NCBI RefSeq assembly: GCF_000340215.1 | Contig: NW_006921532.1 | Span: forward strand, 8,747,409-8,811,408 | DNA from: Pseudocercospora fijiensis CIRAD86 | Lineage: Eukaryota; Ascomycota; Dothideomycetes; Mycosphaerellales; Mycosphaerellaceae | Direction: 5' to 3' | DNA length: 64,000 nucleotides | In this document: one piece after another, positions 1 to 11,142 of the stretch | Layout of the letters: each line of letters starts with the position of its first letter | Numbering within the stretch: position 1 is the first letter of the stretch | The notes under the pieces: model-generated | What the model was told of the DNA's origin: nothing | Database searches by the model: none | Seen by the model: the letters and a program-made list of their open reading frames with translations, nothing else | Position numbers and translations under genes: made by a program

Positions 1-375
1 CAATGTGTTGTCGGCCGTGACGTGGAGATTGCAAAGCGGCGGTACGGGAGAGGTTCGGCAGGTCGTCGAATGGCAGTGATGGAATGGTGGTTTGGATTAT
101 GTCTTCACTTGTTACAGCTACGCTGTCGTGTGCTTTGAAACTTTCTCAGATGCAAGCCCCACTTTGACAGGAGCCGGAAGAGAGCTTGCATCATGTCACA
201 TGTTCACATGCGTGTACGGGGATCAGTCAGATTGCTAGCAGTGAGCCAATACGAATGAACAGCTACGAGAGTCGTGATGATTTATGTACATTCGCGGAGA
301 GTGCCATCTCCTGTGGGTATCGCAGAAACAGCCGTGATCATGAATGCCCCAAACCCCCATTGACATTATAGCTTT
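1..375. other. No gene recognised
   Basis: This stretch lies downstream of the first minus-strand gene. Open frames here are short and have no recognisable motif. I see no RNA gene or repeat. Confidence 0.5.
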
Positions 376-1392
376 TCATCTGGCATCAGGCATTCCTTTC
401 GATCTCACCTGCACGCTCTGCAGCTCATAGCTCAGCTCTCGGAATGGTAATGACCTGCTAGGCCCCGCTGACGAGACGCCTCCATTAAGTTGAGTGAACG
501 CCACTGTCCGGGGCGTCATCGGATTATGCACGCCAAAACCAGGCGTGTTAGGCGTCTTTGGGAGATTGAGGAAGAGTTGTCGATTCTTCTCTCTTCGTTC
601 GTCCTTCGTTAGACCCTCGTCGTCGCTGTACATCGATAGCTTCTTCATCTCCAAGTTCGATTGATATTCCGCTTCACGTTCGATCTTCTCGCGTTGTGTT
701 GGAATACAATTCCATGCTGAATAGCCAAGATATGCTATGAAGAGGACGCTGCATTCGTGTGAGTGCTGGATCAGTCTGATCCCGTATTAGAGACACTTAC
801 AGCATGACAATTGTGACGGCGAAGCTCGCTCGAGCTTGTAGACAATAGCCCTTGTTGCCTGGCTCTGCATGTTTGCAGCCTTTGCTGAGATACCACGGCA
901 TGCTAAGTGAAGGAAGATCCTTGTCGCTCGTGTCCGGTCTGGATTGGTTGTACACGCTGACAGAGTATAGTGCCACCAGCAAAGCATGACAGAAGACGCT
1001 CAAAGCCGGAATGAAAATGTGCATCACATACATGGCACTCTTCGCCAGTAAAACGAACATGCTGAGGATGGATATGACAACATTGAACTGTGTCATGCTG
1101 TACATGCGTTAGTGTCTCATTCCTTTGACAAGAAAGTTATCTGCACCACGTACTAGCGGCTCCATATGAGAGGAATATGTGCTGGTCTCCAGTTCGCATA
1201 GTCGTAGAGGATCGAGTTGGGCGCGCTGTTGAAATTTGCATCGAAGCCATTCTGCCATAGCTTCGTGCGGTATGTGTTCGGGTGCGCGATGCCCATGAGC
1301 GCAAGCATTGCTACAGTCAAGGGGAACTCCAAGATCATCAATCCGATGAAGATCTTCGGTATGCGCCATTCTCTCGCGAACCAGAACCTCAT
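376..1392 (-). CDS. MARVEL-like four-helix membrane protein, three exons
   Basis: This is a fungal integral membrane protein of unknown biochemical role. The exons are 1392-1154, 1097-801 and 748-376, giving 302 residues. Intron 1 has donor GTACGT, branch CACTAAC and acceptor TACAG; intron 2 has donor GTAAGT and acceptor TGCAG. The frame holds across both. The spliced protein starts MRFWFAREWRIPKIFIGL, followed by a first hydrophobic helix (LILEFPLTVAMLALMGIA), a conserved loop with TYRTKLWQNG, two further helices (QFNVVISILSMFVLLAKS and FIPALSVFCHALLVALYS), a loop with two cysteines and a fourth helix before a hydrophilic cytoplasmic tail of about 110 residues. The pattern matches a widespread ascomycete family of tetraspanning MARVEL-type proteins. 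The tail contains proline-directed TP/SP sites that could be phosphorylated. The assignment to MARVEL is by topology and remembered homologues only. Confidence 0.8.
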
Positions 1393-1577
1393 CTTTGCGG
1401 CCGCTTATCTGATGTTCCTCTCGCTAATTCGCGATCGATATTGCGGACTCTTCTGGATGTAGATTCTGGTGTACGTCGTGTTCTACCCGCCTCTTCAGCC
1501 GCCGCTTTCGCTATACCATAGGTCGCTGTCGTTGTTCGCCGGAGTCGTGGACTCGCACAGTCGCGCTCACATTGGGC

Positions 1578-2220
1578 TCATGTCATGTCAGTGAACAGAG
1601 ACGAATCTGCAGGGGCGGAAGTGGTGGCATCCAATATCGCACACTTCTCCATGCACGGCGACGGTAGTCTGGCGCGCGCGATGTCACTCGCACGCAGCCT
1701 CTCCGAGCCAGTGGGAGCAAGAATCCTGCTGTCCACGAAGGAGAGCTCAGCTCCAAGCGCCGTGATGTGCTGGTCACATCCAATCACGCCTCGAGGACGC
1801 AGTTTCTTGGCAAAAGCGGAGCCTTCGGCAGTGGGTTGGGCGGGAAGGAGTGCATCCCATCGATCGACCTGGCCCCATTCCTTCAATCACGCACATCTCG
1901 GTCGTGAGACGGGCTGACCAGGCACATACAGTGGCAGAATGTAGACATCGTCATCGACATGTCGTGAGACAGCGAGAAGACACGCGTGTTCTTCTGCGGA
2001 GACTGCCAAGCCAAAGAGACCACCCCCATACACGCCATCACGACCAGTTCAGCGGCCATGTTATGTGCGAAAGGGCTACGAGGCTGACATCGCCATTACT
2101 GTACGGCATTCGCTGTCGATCTTGTAGCGAGCGCAATAACTGTGCCGCAGCTCGATGAACTCACCCTTGGCCTCTTCAAGGTGACGCTGGGCTGTATATG
2201 TATATCAAGCGCCATGAGTA
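1578..2220 (-). other. Coding-like but broken minus-strand segment, product not recognised
   Basis: Several minus-strand blocks look like protein but do not form one frame. One block (about 2200-2090) reads HLEEAKGEFIELRHSYCARY, a second (about 2040-1915) reads GVYGGGLFGLAVSAEEHACL, and a third (about 1886-1578) reads ITALGAELSFVDSRILAPTG and ends in a stop. I could not find splice sites that join them in frame with confidence. This could be a multi-exon gene whose introns I missed, or a decayed gene. The gaps 1393-1577 and 2221-2561 show nothing I can name. Confidence 0.3.
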
Positions 2221-2561
2221 AGGAAAAGGAAGGATGCAAGACACACATCTGGCTTTCTGGTAGTACAAAATGAGACAAAACAATCGCTCGCCAATCCACA
2301 TGGAGCTGCAGATGCCAACCAGTGTGCCCTGACTGCTTTTCTTCTCACAAAGATATCCTCAGCAGAAACTCCAACGCAGGTGTTGGTGCTCATCATGCCT
2401 CATCCTCGTGCTCTTATGCTGTATCGTCGTTCTTTCCCATGCGTGCAACTCTCTACAACGCCTGATATCCATGGTAACCATTCCCAGCCAATGCACTGCT
2501 GATCGCAAGAATGCTCAACGCCCGCTCGATGGAAGTGGAGCCCACATAGACATGCAGCCTC

Positions 2562-5079
2562 TTACATGAAAGCTGAGCGAATCGAGCCGCCACTCTGGCT
2601 GCTGCTGCTGCTACCAGGTCCTCCGCTGTTGCGACGCGTGGCTGGTGCACTGAAGCCGTGGCCGAACTGAGGAGCACGGGCAAGCACACGACCCAGCATA
2701 TTCTCGATCTCATCGTACTCCATCTTGGCGACTTCGGCAAGCGACAAATCCTTTGGGTTGTCACCGTAGTTGACCTTGATGTTGCCCATCGGCTTCTCCT
2801 CGTAACCAGTGGCCTTGGCAGCTTGACGATCCGCAAGTGAACCGTTGCTGGGCTTGCCTGTGGCTTGACGGAACAAGCCAGCGTAGTAGCGCATGAGACG
2901 AGGGTCCGCGTCCGGCAGCATTGACAGCGCGGAGAATGGCCAGACAGCACTGAACTCGTGACGACCGCCAAGCTGCACGTTGACACCACGGCCATCTGCC
3001 ATGCCCTGGTAGCCACCTTGATAGAGCGCTGTCACAATTGTAGCCTTCTGCTTCTCGGTGAAGCCCGGGCAAGAAAGCATAGCAACAGCCAACTCCTGGA
3101 GGAGTGCAGGGGTTGGTTGAAGTGGGTTCGGCTTGTTGGTGCCGCGGCGAAGTTCGTTGATCAAGGTCTTGACGAGACCGATGGCGCAGTCATAGATAGC
3201 GCGACGCTCGAAGACGGTGACGTGATCGGTATCATACCATGGATACTTGTACAAAAGAACAATCATGGCTTCGTAGACACGGCAAGGGCTCTTGGACGCG
3301 AACGGGGACTGTAGATCGTCAGTAAGTGTTCAAGAAAGAAAGGGCATGTTGCTTCTTAGCACTTACGCGCTCAGACAGATTGGCGTGCTTCGTCATAGCC
3401 ACAAGTTCCTCTGCGTGCAGAAAGCCCTGGAAGCCAGCAGCTTTCTGTCCTGGATAGTAGTTACGCGGAGTCTTGTCGACCACAGGCTTGCCGTCGCTCC
3501 ACCGAACGTGCTTAGCGCGCGGGAAGAGCTCTGCCATGAGCTCGTCCTGAGAGCTGTAGAGCACCTCGACGATACGGTCGCCCACCTTTGGTGGACGGCG
3601 TTGCTCAACTCGCTTGGCAAATTGGCGGACGACCCAAGCAGCCTCGTTCGGGGTGGAGACCTCGAGGAAGCAGTCCATGGTCTTACCACTCTCGCGCTCC
3701 ATCAGAATATGTACAGCATGGTAAGGAGAACCTTCTGGCTGACGGAGAATCTGTGCGTTGCGGCCGACAAATGCGATCATCTCTTGACGGGTAGTGCCAT
3801 AAGGAATGTCCTTGACACGGACGACACCTGCAATGCTTGGGTGCGTCATGCGGCATGACTCAATGAGTGGGAGAGCGTCGAAAGCCTCTTCGATAGTTGG
3901 GATCATGTTGCCCTCAAGTGCAAGCTGGAGCCAGTCTGGAAAGGGGGCTTTTGGAGCCGGCATGATTGCCAGCCGAGGGGTGCTGTTCGAAGAACCAGTC
4001 GAGCGAGATGCATCAATCTCGTCGGCGGTGCTGAACATCTTGCTGTCCTTGAAGCGCGCAGGTCCCAGAGATGGGTTTGGAAGCTTAGATGGTGTGTCAA
4101 GTCGAGACAGAGAGCGATCAAATGGATCCTCAGCACGTCCCATCTTAATGTCTTGCGCAAGAGCGAAAGCGCTTGGTCCGTATCGAGCGCTCACCATGGA
4201 CATGGAGTCGTTGCGGGACTGATCGCTATTGCGATCACCATTGACATATGCGTTCGGGTAGGCGTCGAAACTGGACTCAGGGTACTCAGGAATGGTGACG
4301 AGGGCGCGAGAAGATGGAATGATGAGATCGGCTTCGCCAATCTTCATGTTCGCCATGCCTGCGCCAAGAGTGGTGTATGAGGACGCGTCGTTGTTGTGCG
4401 TTGGAGCGCTGTCTTGCTGCGATGTGAAGAAATGGCCGTTGGAGGATGTCATCTTGTTGTAGATCTGACCGTGACCGTTGTACGTCTCATGCATGCCGCC
4501 GCCATAGAATTGCGATTGCGGACGATACTGGCTCGCCAAGGTGTAGTCTGGCTGTGTAGCGAAAGTGCCGTTGGACAAGGACGACTCAGGACGAGCAATT
4601 GGCTCGTTGGCACGGCGCTGTGGCACCTGATAGACAGCAGTTGGGTCGAAGGCAGGGTAGGGGTTGAAATGACGCTCTGCTGCCATCGGATTGAAGGCGC
4701 GCTTTTGCTGGCCGAAGCCGCCGCCGCCGCCGCCAGCGCTATTCATGGTGCTGGAGGATGAGCTCTCGTAGTTGCCGTGTTCGAGGCCGCTCAAGTGCGC
4801 ACCAGGCGTTGGAAGGCCAAGGCCGCTGAGGTACGCGCCTTCGCTGTTCTTGTGCACGAGACGCGGAACAGCGTCGTTCGACTGTGGGTTCTGGACGACC
4901 GCCTCTTCAGGGGTATCGTACACGAAGCGACCACCACCGTATGCGCCGCCGAGGCCTTGCATGCTGAGGATGGGCCACGCCGAGTCGCTGTCGGTAGGCT
5001 GAGCTGACCAAGTGCGGTCGAGTGGATGCTGCGAAGGGATGTCTGCCAGCTCGATTGGAGGCAGCTCGCTGTTGTACGG
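2562..5079 (-). CDS. RRM-domain RNA-binding protein, 5' end unresolved
   Basis: Two exons are clear: 5079-3367 and 3308-2562, joined by an intron with donor GTAAGT and acceptor CTACAG; the codon boundary gives ..NLSER/SPFASK... About 819 residues are visible. The N-terminal half is Ser/Gly/Asn-rich and disordered. An RRM follows (begins GVVRVKDIPYGTTRQEMIAF, with a later LEVSTPNEAAWVVRQF segment), then a second folded region (RVYEAMIVLLYKYPWYDTDH, LLQELAVAMLSCPGFTEKQK) and a Ser/Gly-rich tail. The role is presumably in mRNA control; no target can be read from sequence. The 5079 boundary is an acceptor (TTGTCAG) at the start of the coding block: the open frame runs upstream to 5166, but that part encodes a hydrophobic stretch that does not suit an RNA-binding protein and is probably intron. 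The true start is in an upstream exon or at a later Met. Confidence 0.7.
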
Positions 5080-6499
5080 CTGACAAGAGAGAAAGCAGGT
5101 GTCAGCGATGGCCAACACGAGAAGGTTGTAGAGCAAGCAAACAACGAGTGCGCAAAGTTCTACCAAATGTCGCGGTTGAAGTTTTCGCGGAAAATGAAGG
5201 AGAGCACGTGCTGGATTGAGAAAGCGGTCAAGCCACCAAAAGTGAGCTTTTTTGGAAGTTGCGTCATGGCAGTGAGCGCGAAATACGCGTAGAGGGAAGG
5301 CACGTACCTTGTTGCAGTGTGGGCAATGCGTGGAGGAGTCCAGCGCAATGCCCGACCACTATACAGCATTGTTAGCACATTCTCGAGGAGAAGATTCATC
5401 TAAGTACGTGCCTGTCCGCTCCAGTGGTTTATACAGACTGTGTGCCCACAGTCTGGCAACCAGTGGCTCGGGAGCCACATGCATCTGGAAGCAAAGAATG
5501 AACAAGTTAGCCTCTGCTACTGGTTCACCTCGCTTTCCTTCCACACCGGGCAGTCAAGATAGCGCCTCGAGATCCGACAACAAGACCACAGCTATACGAG
5601 TAGAGCAGAGTCGTTTGCAGTGCTGCTCACTCACCTCTCGCAGGCGATTGGGGGGCCCGCCACGCCCATGGCTGCTGTTCGCTCCTGGGAACGTGTCAGC
5701 GCTAACGCTCTCCGCAGTCTCTTGGACATGAGTGAATGGATATATCTGGGAGGCCAGGTATCCGAGGAGCCAGGAGCCGCTGTGTAGAGAAGCCTCATAA
5801 AGAAAGGTGGAAGATATCCGGTCCAGACCAAGGAAAGGCATAGGCGACGGCGACGGCGTTGGCAGCGGCAGTGGCAGTGGCAATGGGAAGGGCAATGGCT
5901 CAAGGATATGCTGCTTACGCTGTGCTTGTTGTGATCAGTTTGTGCACAGCAATACTGTGCCCGGGTCTTGTGGTCGTATGATCGGGCTGAACGAGAGAGA
6001 AGGGTGAAAAAGCAGGACTGTTTGTTTTGACGGGCCGGTATAAGCTCTTGCTTAACACAGCCGTGAGCGTTGCAACCTGCAGCCAGTCCCCGCGCCAACC
6101 AGCATTACAACGACTTGTATACGCAGCCAGCAGGATATACTGTCAGCACATCGAGCTTCCCTTTCCGGATTGGATCGGTCTATGCTACTCTGCATTGCTC
6201 CGTTAGTCGTACAATTCCGTGAAAGAGCAGCGAATAGCACGACCAGGTATATTGAAGCTCTCATTGGCCGAAGATTCATTCTTGACGCCGATAAAGCGTC
6301 CTTTCAACTGAATTTTGAGCTTTTATATCTATAGCGGCCTGTTGAGTGTCCATCATAGCCAAGGGACGCAACTGCTCGTCCAGTCATGATGTCGTTCCGG
6401 GATGGCGGCCTTAGTTCAGGAAAAGGCTCGGAGAGCAGTCAGGCAGATGCCTCTCTTTCCCTAGGATCGGGTGCACAATATACCGAACCAAAAAATGCT
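5080..6499. other. Intergenic and 5' region of the RRM gene
   Basis: This stretch holds the unresolved first exon(s) or leader of the minus-strand RRM gene (about 5080-5400). A purine-rich GGC/GGCAGT/GGCAAT simple repeat lies at about 5841-5898. Open frames here are short or arise from the simple repeat. No other gene is supported. Confidence 0.5.
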
Positions 6500-7212
6500 C
6501 TAGTCGAACTGCGGCAAGAGTCAGTCGCGCGTCGAATCAAGCAGAAGGTTGACAAATCTTACTGGAGTCAGGAAGCTCTCGGCCACAAAACGTGCTCGGG
6601 CGTTCAACTGCATGATCGGTCAGCGCAAAGCACACACAGCTATAATGGAAGCTTACGAAGAGCTTCATCTCTGATATCTCCTTGTCCACCTCCTCCATAA
6701 ACTGGATAATGAAGTCCACCAGCTTGTGCTTCAACATTTCCTCCGTGTGGAAATTGGTGATGAGGAAGGAGATGTCATATCCCTAGATCTGATCAGCAAG
6801 GATGTCTTGGGCACGGCGCGCTTTGAGGCATACAGGCACCGGCTTTCTTCGCAGGATGAAGAAGGCCTCTGCTCTCTGCGTCAAGAATCTCGTGAACTTG
6901 TGCACGAGGATGTGCTCAATCTCGTCTGCCTGTTTTATCCGTATGCTGACCCTGACGCTGTTGACCGAAGGCTCGACCAGAACGCGCTCTTCTTGGTTCC
7001 TCGAGACGGTAAGTGGGTTCAGCAGGACCTCGGGCGAGGTCTTTGCCTCGATCTCGGGGACGTTGTGTCGCTCAGAGGCTTGCGATGCGAAGTTCGATAA
7101 TGAGAGCGCGGCGGTCAGCGTCTGCCGCACGCAGGACAGATACGGGCGCAGTGATTGCGACTGTTCTGGGTCAGCTTTGGAATAGAAAGTGTGGGACACT
7201 CGACCGCACCAT
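6500..7212 (-). CDS. ARPC4: Arp2/3 complex subunit 4 (ARPC4, p20), five exons
   Basis: This is the 20-kDa subunit of the Arp2/3 complex, which nucleates branched actin filaments at endocytic patches. Exons: 7212-7210 (ATG alone), 7160-6834, 6782-6657, 6607-6563 and 6508-6500 (TTC GAC TAG), giving 169 residues, the family's usual length. Every junction keeps frame: [43 protein letters not shown]-stop. Family hallmarks are [60 protein letters not shown] and [12 protein letters not shown]. Donors are GTGCGG, GTATGC, GTAAGC and GTAAGA, with CTGAC-type branch points. The start choice rests on the conserved fungal pattern of an initiator codon interrupted by an intron; an unspliced GTG start would add non-conserved residues. 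Confidence 0.93.
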
Positions 7213-7584
7213 CTTGGCCTCTCGTCGGTCTACCACATTGACTGAAGTTCTGAGTGGTGTTGTTGTCGAAAAGGGTGCCGCCGCCTGCTATGCCCAATGC
7301 CGCACTCAGTGTGCAGTGGTGAAAGCTGTGGTGCCTGGATGCAAGTGACGTTCGAGCTTTACTACTACGCTGTCGTCGCAAGCCACTTCAAGGTTGTGGG
7401 GTCTGAACTCCGAAACCAAAATGTCGGTGCCTTGCCGCTGCAGATCAGCCCGGCCGACACGAGTGAGCCGGCCTCGCCAATCATGGAAGTTCCGAACTCT
7501 TTGATCCTCACCTGCAACTCTTCCTCCCAAGCACCGGAGTCACCGACGCGCCATTCGTAATGGCAGGCGGGAAGGCCTACGACG

Positions 7585-7621
<37 letters not shown>

Positions 7622-7779
7622 GGCGAACAGGCCAGATCGGCAATAACTTGCGATGAGCTGCTTGTCGTGTCGGCTTGCCATCGGGCAGAAAAGGCTGTTG
7701 AAAGGATCCCCTCCTGACTGACCTTTTATAGTCACTCACATCTGCACTTCCCGTTTGTCCATGACCTCGAAGGCCAGCT
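7213..7779. other. Intergenic stretch between ARPC4 and the F-box-like gene
   Basis: The two flanking genes diverge from here, so this should carry both promoters. Open frames on both strands (for example 7365-7799 minus, with an alternating Gly-Ala run) derive largely from the hexanucleotide repeat and show no family motif. Confidence 0.45.
7585..7620. repeat. GCTCCT microsatellite, six copies
   Basis: Six perfect tandem GCTCCT hexamers. Their length in multiples of three keeps a minus-strand frame open artificially. Confidence 0.95.
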
Positions 7780-9000
7780 ATGTCTGCCCTGCTGACCATA
7801 CCTACCGAACTGCTGAATCTGATCCTCGAAGAAGTTGGTGGTCGCGAGCTCAGGCGGAGCAGACAGACTGGAGATGGAGCAAGGTGGCGCGCGCATCAGA
7901 GGCTGTCCATATGTCGAGAGTGGTATGCTTTAGCTCGACCAGTATATCTGTCTGGCCTTGGCACGTCGGCGGTACGACTGTATGCGAGCAACCTTAAGCA
8001 GCTTGACGACAAGCTCGGACATGCTGGACATCGCAAGCTCATGCACAAGAACACGCGATCGATGAGCATTCGACTTCTTGGCCACTTCTGGGATGATAAT
8101 TTCGCGTCCGAATGTGAGCATCTTGCCAGAGGCGAAGACGGGTGGGATGAACGAGAAGACAGACAGAACGAAATGCCCATCGGATTCAATCTGAAGAAAC
8201 CCGAATGTCAAGCCGCAATGGTGAGGTGGCGCGATGTTGACTTACAGCCTCGTCTCGACGAGCTTTTCGGTGATATACACAACTTCACAGCTCTCGAACA
8301 ATTGGATTTCACTGCAAGCTCTGATCCAGACGGTCGTGGCCAAGATTGGGACTACATTCATCTTTCCACGGTAATGCGACTCGTTAGGAACCTGCCATGC
8401 TGTCACGACCTCAAGTCTCTCACATTGGACCTGTGCGGCACGCGATTGAAAGGCGACAATGGCAACTTCCACCTCTGCGAAGAGCTTGCCAATGTGATTC
8501 CTTACATTCAAGACGTACGTCTGCGAATAATCAATATTTGTCCGACGATCTTCTCGATATCGAACCATGTTTCCGACATAAGGCTAAAGTCACTTGTGAT
8601 CAAGCTTCATTTACCGACCGAATTTGAGCATACATTGGACCAGACATCGGAGCCATGCTTCCAAATGCGTGCATTCTCGACCCAATTTCGACTTCACGAA
8701 CATCTTGCCCAGGCAACGTCTACCTTTCTGTCGAAACTATCTTCGATACGCGCCGATCTGCAAGGAAAGCCTGCACAGTGCTCATCATCTCATGGTTTGG
8801 AGAGGCTGATCATCTCATATTCGGACTCGAGGAGTGATACATGGGAAGTGCGCGCGTCAAATTGCTTGAAGAGAGTCTGCGTGACTCTGAACGGCCATGG
8901 CTATCCCAGCCGTGACGATGGAAGACGGTCCTGGACCGAGTTTGCAGAGTCTGGCCCTGAATACGATCATCTCGAACGTGTGCAACTGCAAAAGCAATAA
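7780..9000 (+). CDS. F-box-like protein of unknown specificity
   Basis: This is a single-exon protein of 406 residues. The N-terminus (TIPTELLNLILEEVGG) is a short F-box-like motif of the kind found in large fungal families of presumptive SCF ubiquitin-ligase adaptors. The next segment (LSICREWYALARPVYL) matches the conserved helix that follows it. The rest has leucine-rich, weakly repetitive segments (LRLIINICPTIFSIS-like) but no clear LRR register. The substrate cannot be inferred. The ATG at 7780 is directly followed by the motif. An overlapping frame at 7755 lacks conserved sequence and was dropped. Confidence 0.7.
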   Translation: MSALLTIPTELLNLILEEVGGRELRRSRQTGDGARWRAHQRLSICREWYALARPVYLSGLGTSAVRLYASNLKQLDDKLGHAGHRKLMHKNTRSMSIRLLGHFWDDNFASECEHLARGEDGWDEREDRQNEMPIGFNLKKPECQAAMVRWRDVDLQPRLDELFGDIHNFTALEQLDFTASSDPDGRGQDWDYIHLSTVMRLVRNLPCCHDLKSLTLDLCGTRLKGDNGNFHLCEELANVIPYIQDVRLRIINICPTIFSISNHVSDIRLKSLVIKLHLPTEFEHTLDQTSEPCFQMRAFSTQFRLHEHLAQATSTFLSKLSSIRADLQGKPAQCSSSHGLERLIISYSDSRSDTWEVRASNCLKRVCVTLNGHGYPSRDDGRRSWTEFAESGPEYDHLERVQLQKQ

Positions 9001-9676
9001 TTCGCAGAAAGGTGGATGCTGGATGTTCCAACTCGCAACATCGGTGCATTGCCATCCAAATCTGATTGATGTTGGACCTTATTGATCTCCGATCGCAATG
9101 GCGAACTCGAGGGGATGGAGCTCTTGCGTGGGCAAGATGATCAATCGTGCTGCGCGTTGGGACCTGCAGACGTCTCATTGCTGCAAATATTCATCTGAGC
9201 TGTCTGGACACCAGAGATGGCTGCAACCAGAAATCGCTGCTTCAGGCACTTCTATCCCACATAAGGCCTGACAAAGGTACCTTGAAAAGATACATCGAGG
9301 GAAGCCGTCGGCCACCACAAAGCACTTATCTTATCTTGCACACAAACAAGCCACACCCACCAGACAATCATCCCTAGCACATTTCTCCTACATTACCGAA
9401 CGACAAACGCTTATCTCTGGGGAATATACCGTGGAGGTGGAACGAGAACCAGAAAATAGTACGTATCACACCACGAACGTGGGATGCATGCAGTCATGCA
9501 GCTATGCGCTAATGCGCATGTACTCGTGCCGTCGCCCGTGTGAAGGAGTCGGCTGGCTGCCCGAGCAGATATAGTGTGTAGCTATGTAGCCAACATATAT
9601 TCTGAAGCTTATCGGCTTCAGCTCATATATCCTCACTCACTTGCCTCCTACCAATTCCGATCTGATCGTCTATGAA
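9001..9676. other. Intergenic, nothing recognised
   Basis: No conserved coding block. A short imperfect inverted repeat (AAGCTTATCGGCTT) lies near 9605. The stretch could hold the promoter of the tentative gene that follows. Confidence 0.4.
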
Positions 9677-10242
9677 ATGCTTCAAAGCGCACGGTGGCCA
9701 GTCAGTAATACATCAAAACCTCGAAAGCCTAATCCGCCTCAACTGAGCGATGATGAGTTGAGAAAGAGAATATTTGGTCCGTTGTATTCGTGTCTGTATT
9801 GCTCGCGTGCTACGCTAAAACAGCTTTAGCAAATACTTCAGTCCTCTTCCCTTCAGGCAACATACTCTCAGACGGCAGCAGCCCTTTCGAAATCGTCTAC
9901 GGAACGAAACCGCGAAATGACAAGGATAGTGATGAACCACCTTGGGTGGGTAACTACCTTCCACCAATTCAAACCGCGATCTCAGATTTCTGACCTTTAT
10001 GACAGCAATATGCCATGATCGTGCGCAAGAACCAGAACGGAAGCTATACACCTCTGATCAAAGGCCAAGCATGGTCGACGGCTGTGCCTTGGTCGAATGT
10101 CCTCGCCGGGCTCCTCGATACCACTGCGACGTTGATTCATAAGACGATTGGACAGGCTCAAATGCCGCCTTTGGGAATCTTAGAAGAGCTGCCTTTGTAT
10201 ACTCCGACTCCACCTCAGATTCAGAGACAGAATACGAGATGA
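9677..10242 (+). CDS. Tentative small spliced gene, product not recognised
   Basis: Three open blocks join plausibly. Block 1 starts at ATG 9677 (MLQSARWPVSNTSKPRKPNP) and ends near 9793. Block 2 begins after a CTTCAG acceptor (LFPSGNILSDGSSPFEIVYG) and ends at TGG before GTGGGT near 9949. Block 3 begins after TGACAG near 10012 (QYAMIVRKNQNGSYTPLIKG) and ends at a TGA at 10242. The second junction is convincing: it removes two stops, keeps phase and uses a CTGAC branch. The first donor is uncertain (GTCCGT or GTCTGT). No family, signal peptide or membrane segment is recognised. Confidence 0.35.
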
Positions 10243-10494
10243 TGCTGCTTTGGTCTTTTGCGACAAATGTGGAACGGTTGGCGTCCTGGCAGGATTCTCA
10301 AGTAGGCGTACTCGGTAGACTCGAATCGAAACCAATCAGACACTATGCGTGCATGGATGCATTGTGCTTCACTGCTTTCGAGGCGCGAGCCATGCTCTTC
10401 GCGCGCTACTTCTGATCAGATATACTGAGCTTATTGCTTAGTACCGTTTGTGTCTCTTTCTCTTCAATGCCTTTAGAGGTCTGATCCCAGCCCT

Positions 10495-10950
10495 TCAGGG
10501 AGGACCAGAGAGCCTAGCCTTTGGTGGCTCTGCTAGCATCGCGTTGACGTTGGCCTCGACGTCAGCCGCGACTTTCTCTCGCTTGGCTTCCTCTTCCGCC
10601 ATTCTGTTTCCGATCGCATGCTCTTCATCTTCGCTCACGCCAAAGGACATGTTGCCAGCTCCACCGCGTCCATACCTCCGAACAGGCTCAGCTGCTGTTT
10701 GCTGGGCTTGAGCCGAGGCTGCTGCTGCTGGCAATCCATCATCGTATGTGCCGGTTTGCTTCAGCTCTTGAGGGCTGTACCAATTGCCAGCGCCTCCACG
10801 TCCAGTGTGGGCATATTGCTGCTTCTCTCGCGGAAGCGAACTGTCTGCCGAGGTAGCGATAATTTGCTGATTTGCCTCGAGGTCGTCAGCGCCACGCTTG
10901 GCTTGCTGTTGTTGCACGAGAATATTGCCCGCTCCACCTCGTCCAGGCAT
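10495..10950 (-). CDS. DUF3602 protein with GRGGAGN repeats (PAR32-like)
   Basis: This is a 151-residue, single-exon, mostly disordered protein. It carries the DUF3602 signature GRGGAGN three times (near residues 3-9, 51-57 and 93-99) in an Ala/Gln/Glu-rich background. Yeast Par32, of the same repeat class, is a phosphoprotein downstream of TORC1/Npr1 that affects ammonium transporters; carrying that role over to this protein is inference. The ATG at 10950 opens directly into the first repeat, which supports the start. Confidence 0.8.
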   Translation of the reverse strand: MPGRGGAGNILVQQQQAKRGADDLEANQQIIATSADSSLPREKQQYAHTGRGGAGNWYSPQELKQTGTYDDGLPAAAASAQAQQTAAEPVRRYGRGGAGNMSFGVSEDEEHAIGNRMAEEEAKREKVAADVEANVNAMLAEPPKARLSGPP

Positions 10951-11142
10951 ATTTACGACTGCAGTGAGAGAGTTTCGGTCGAGTAATCAAAAAAGACGAG
11001 GAAGAATGCTATCAACGAAAGGCTAGATTATTGGCTTGGCTTTACACTGAGGTGCAGAAGTCGACGCAGTGCAGACATGGACTGTGGACTGCGTTGCATC
11101 TGTTTCTTTATTTTTACTGTTGATCTGATACTGTCGATTTCT

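Noticed and set aside
5554..6098. Overlapping frames with Pro-Leu and Cys-His runs
   Set aside because: They arise from the GGCAGT-type simple repeat in other phases.
7365..7799. Minus-strand frame of 144 codons with a Gly-Ala run
   Set aside because: The run comes from the GCTCCT microsatellite; no ATG at the head and no conserved motif.
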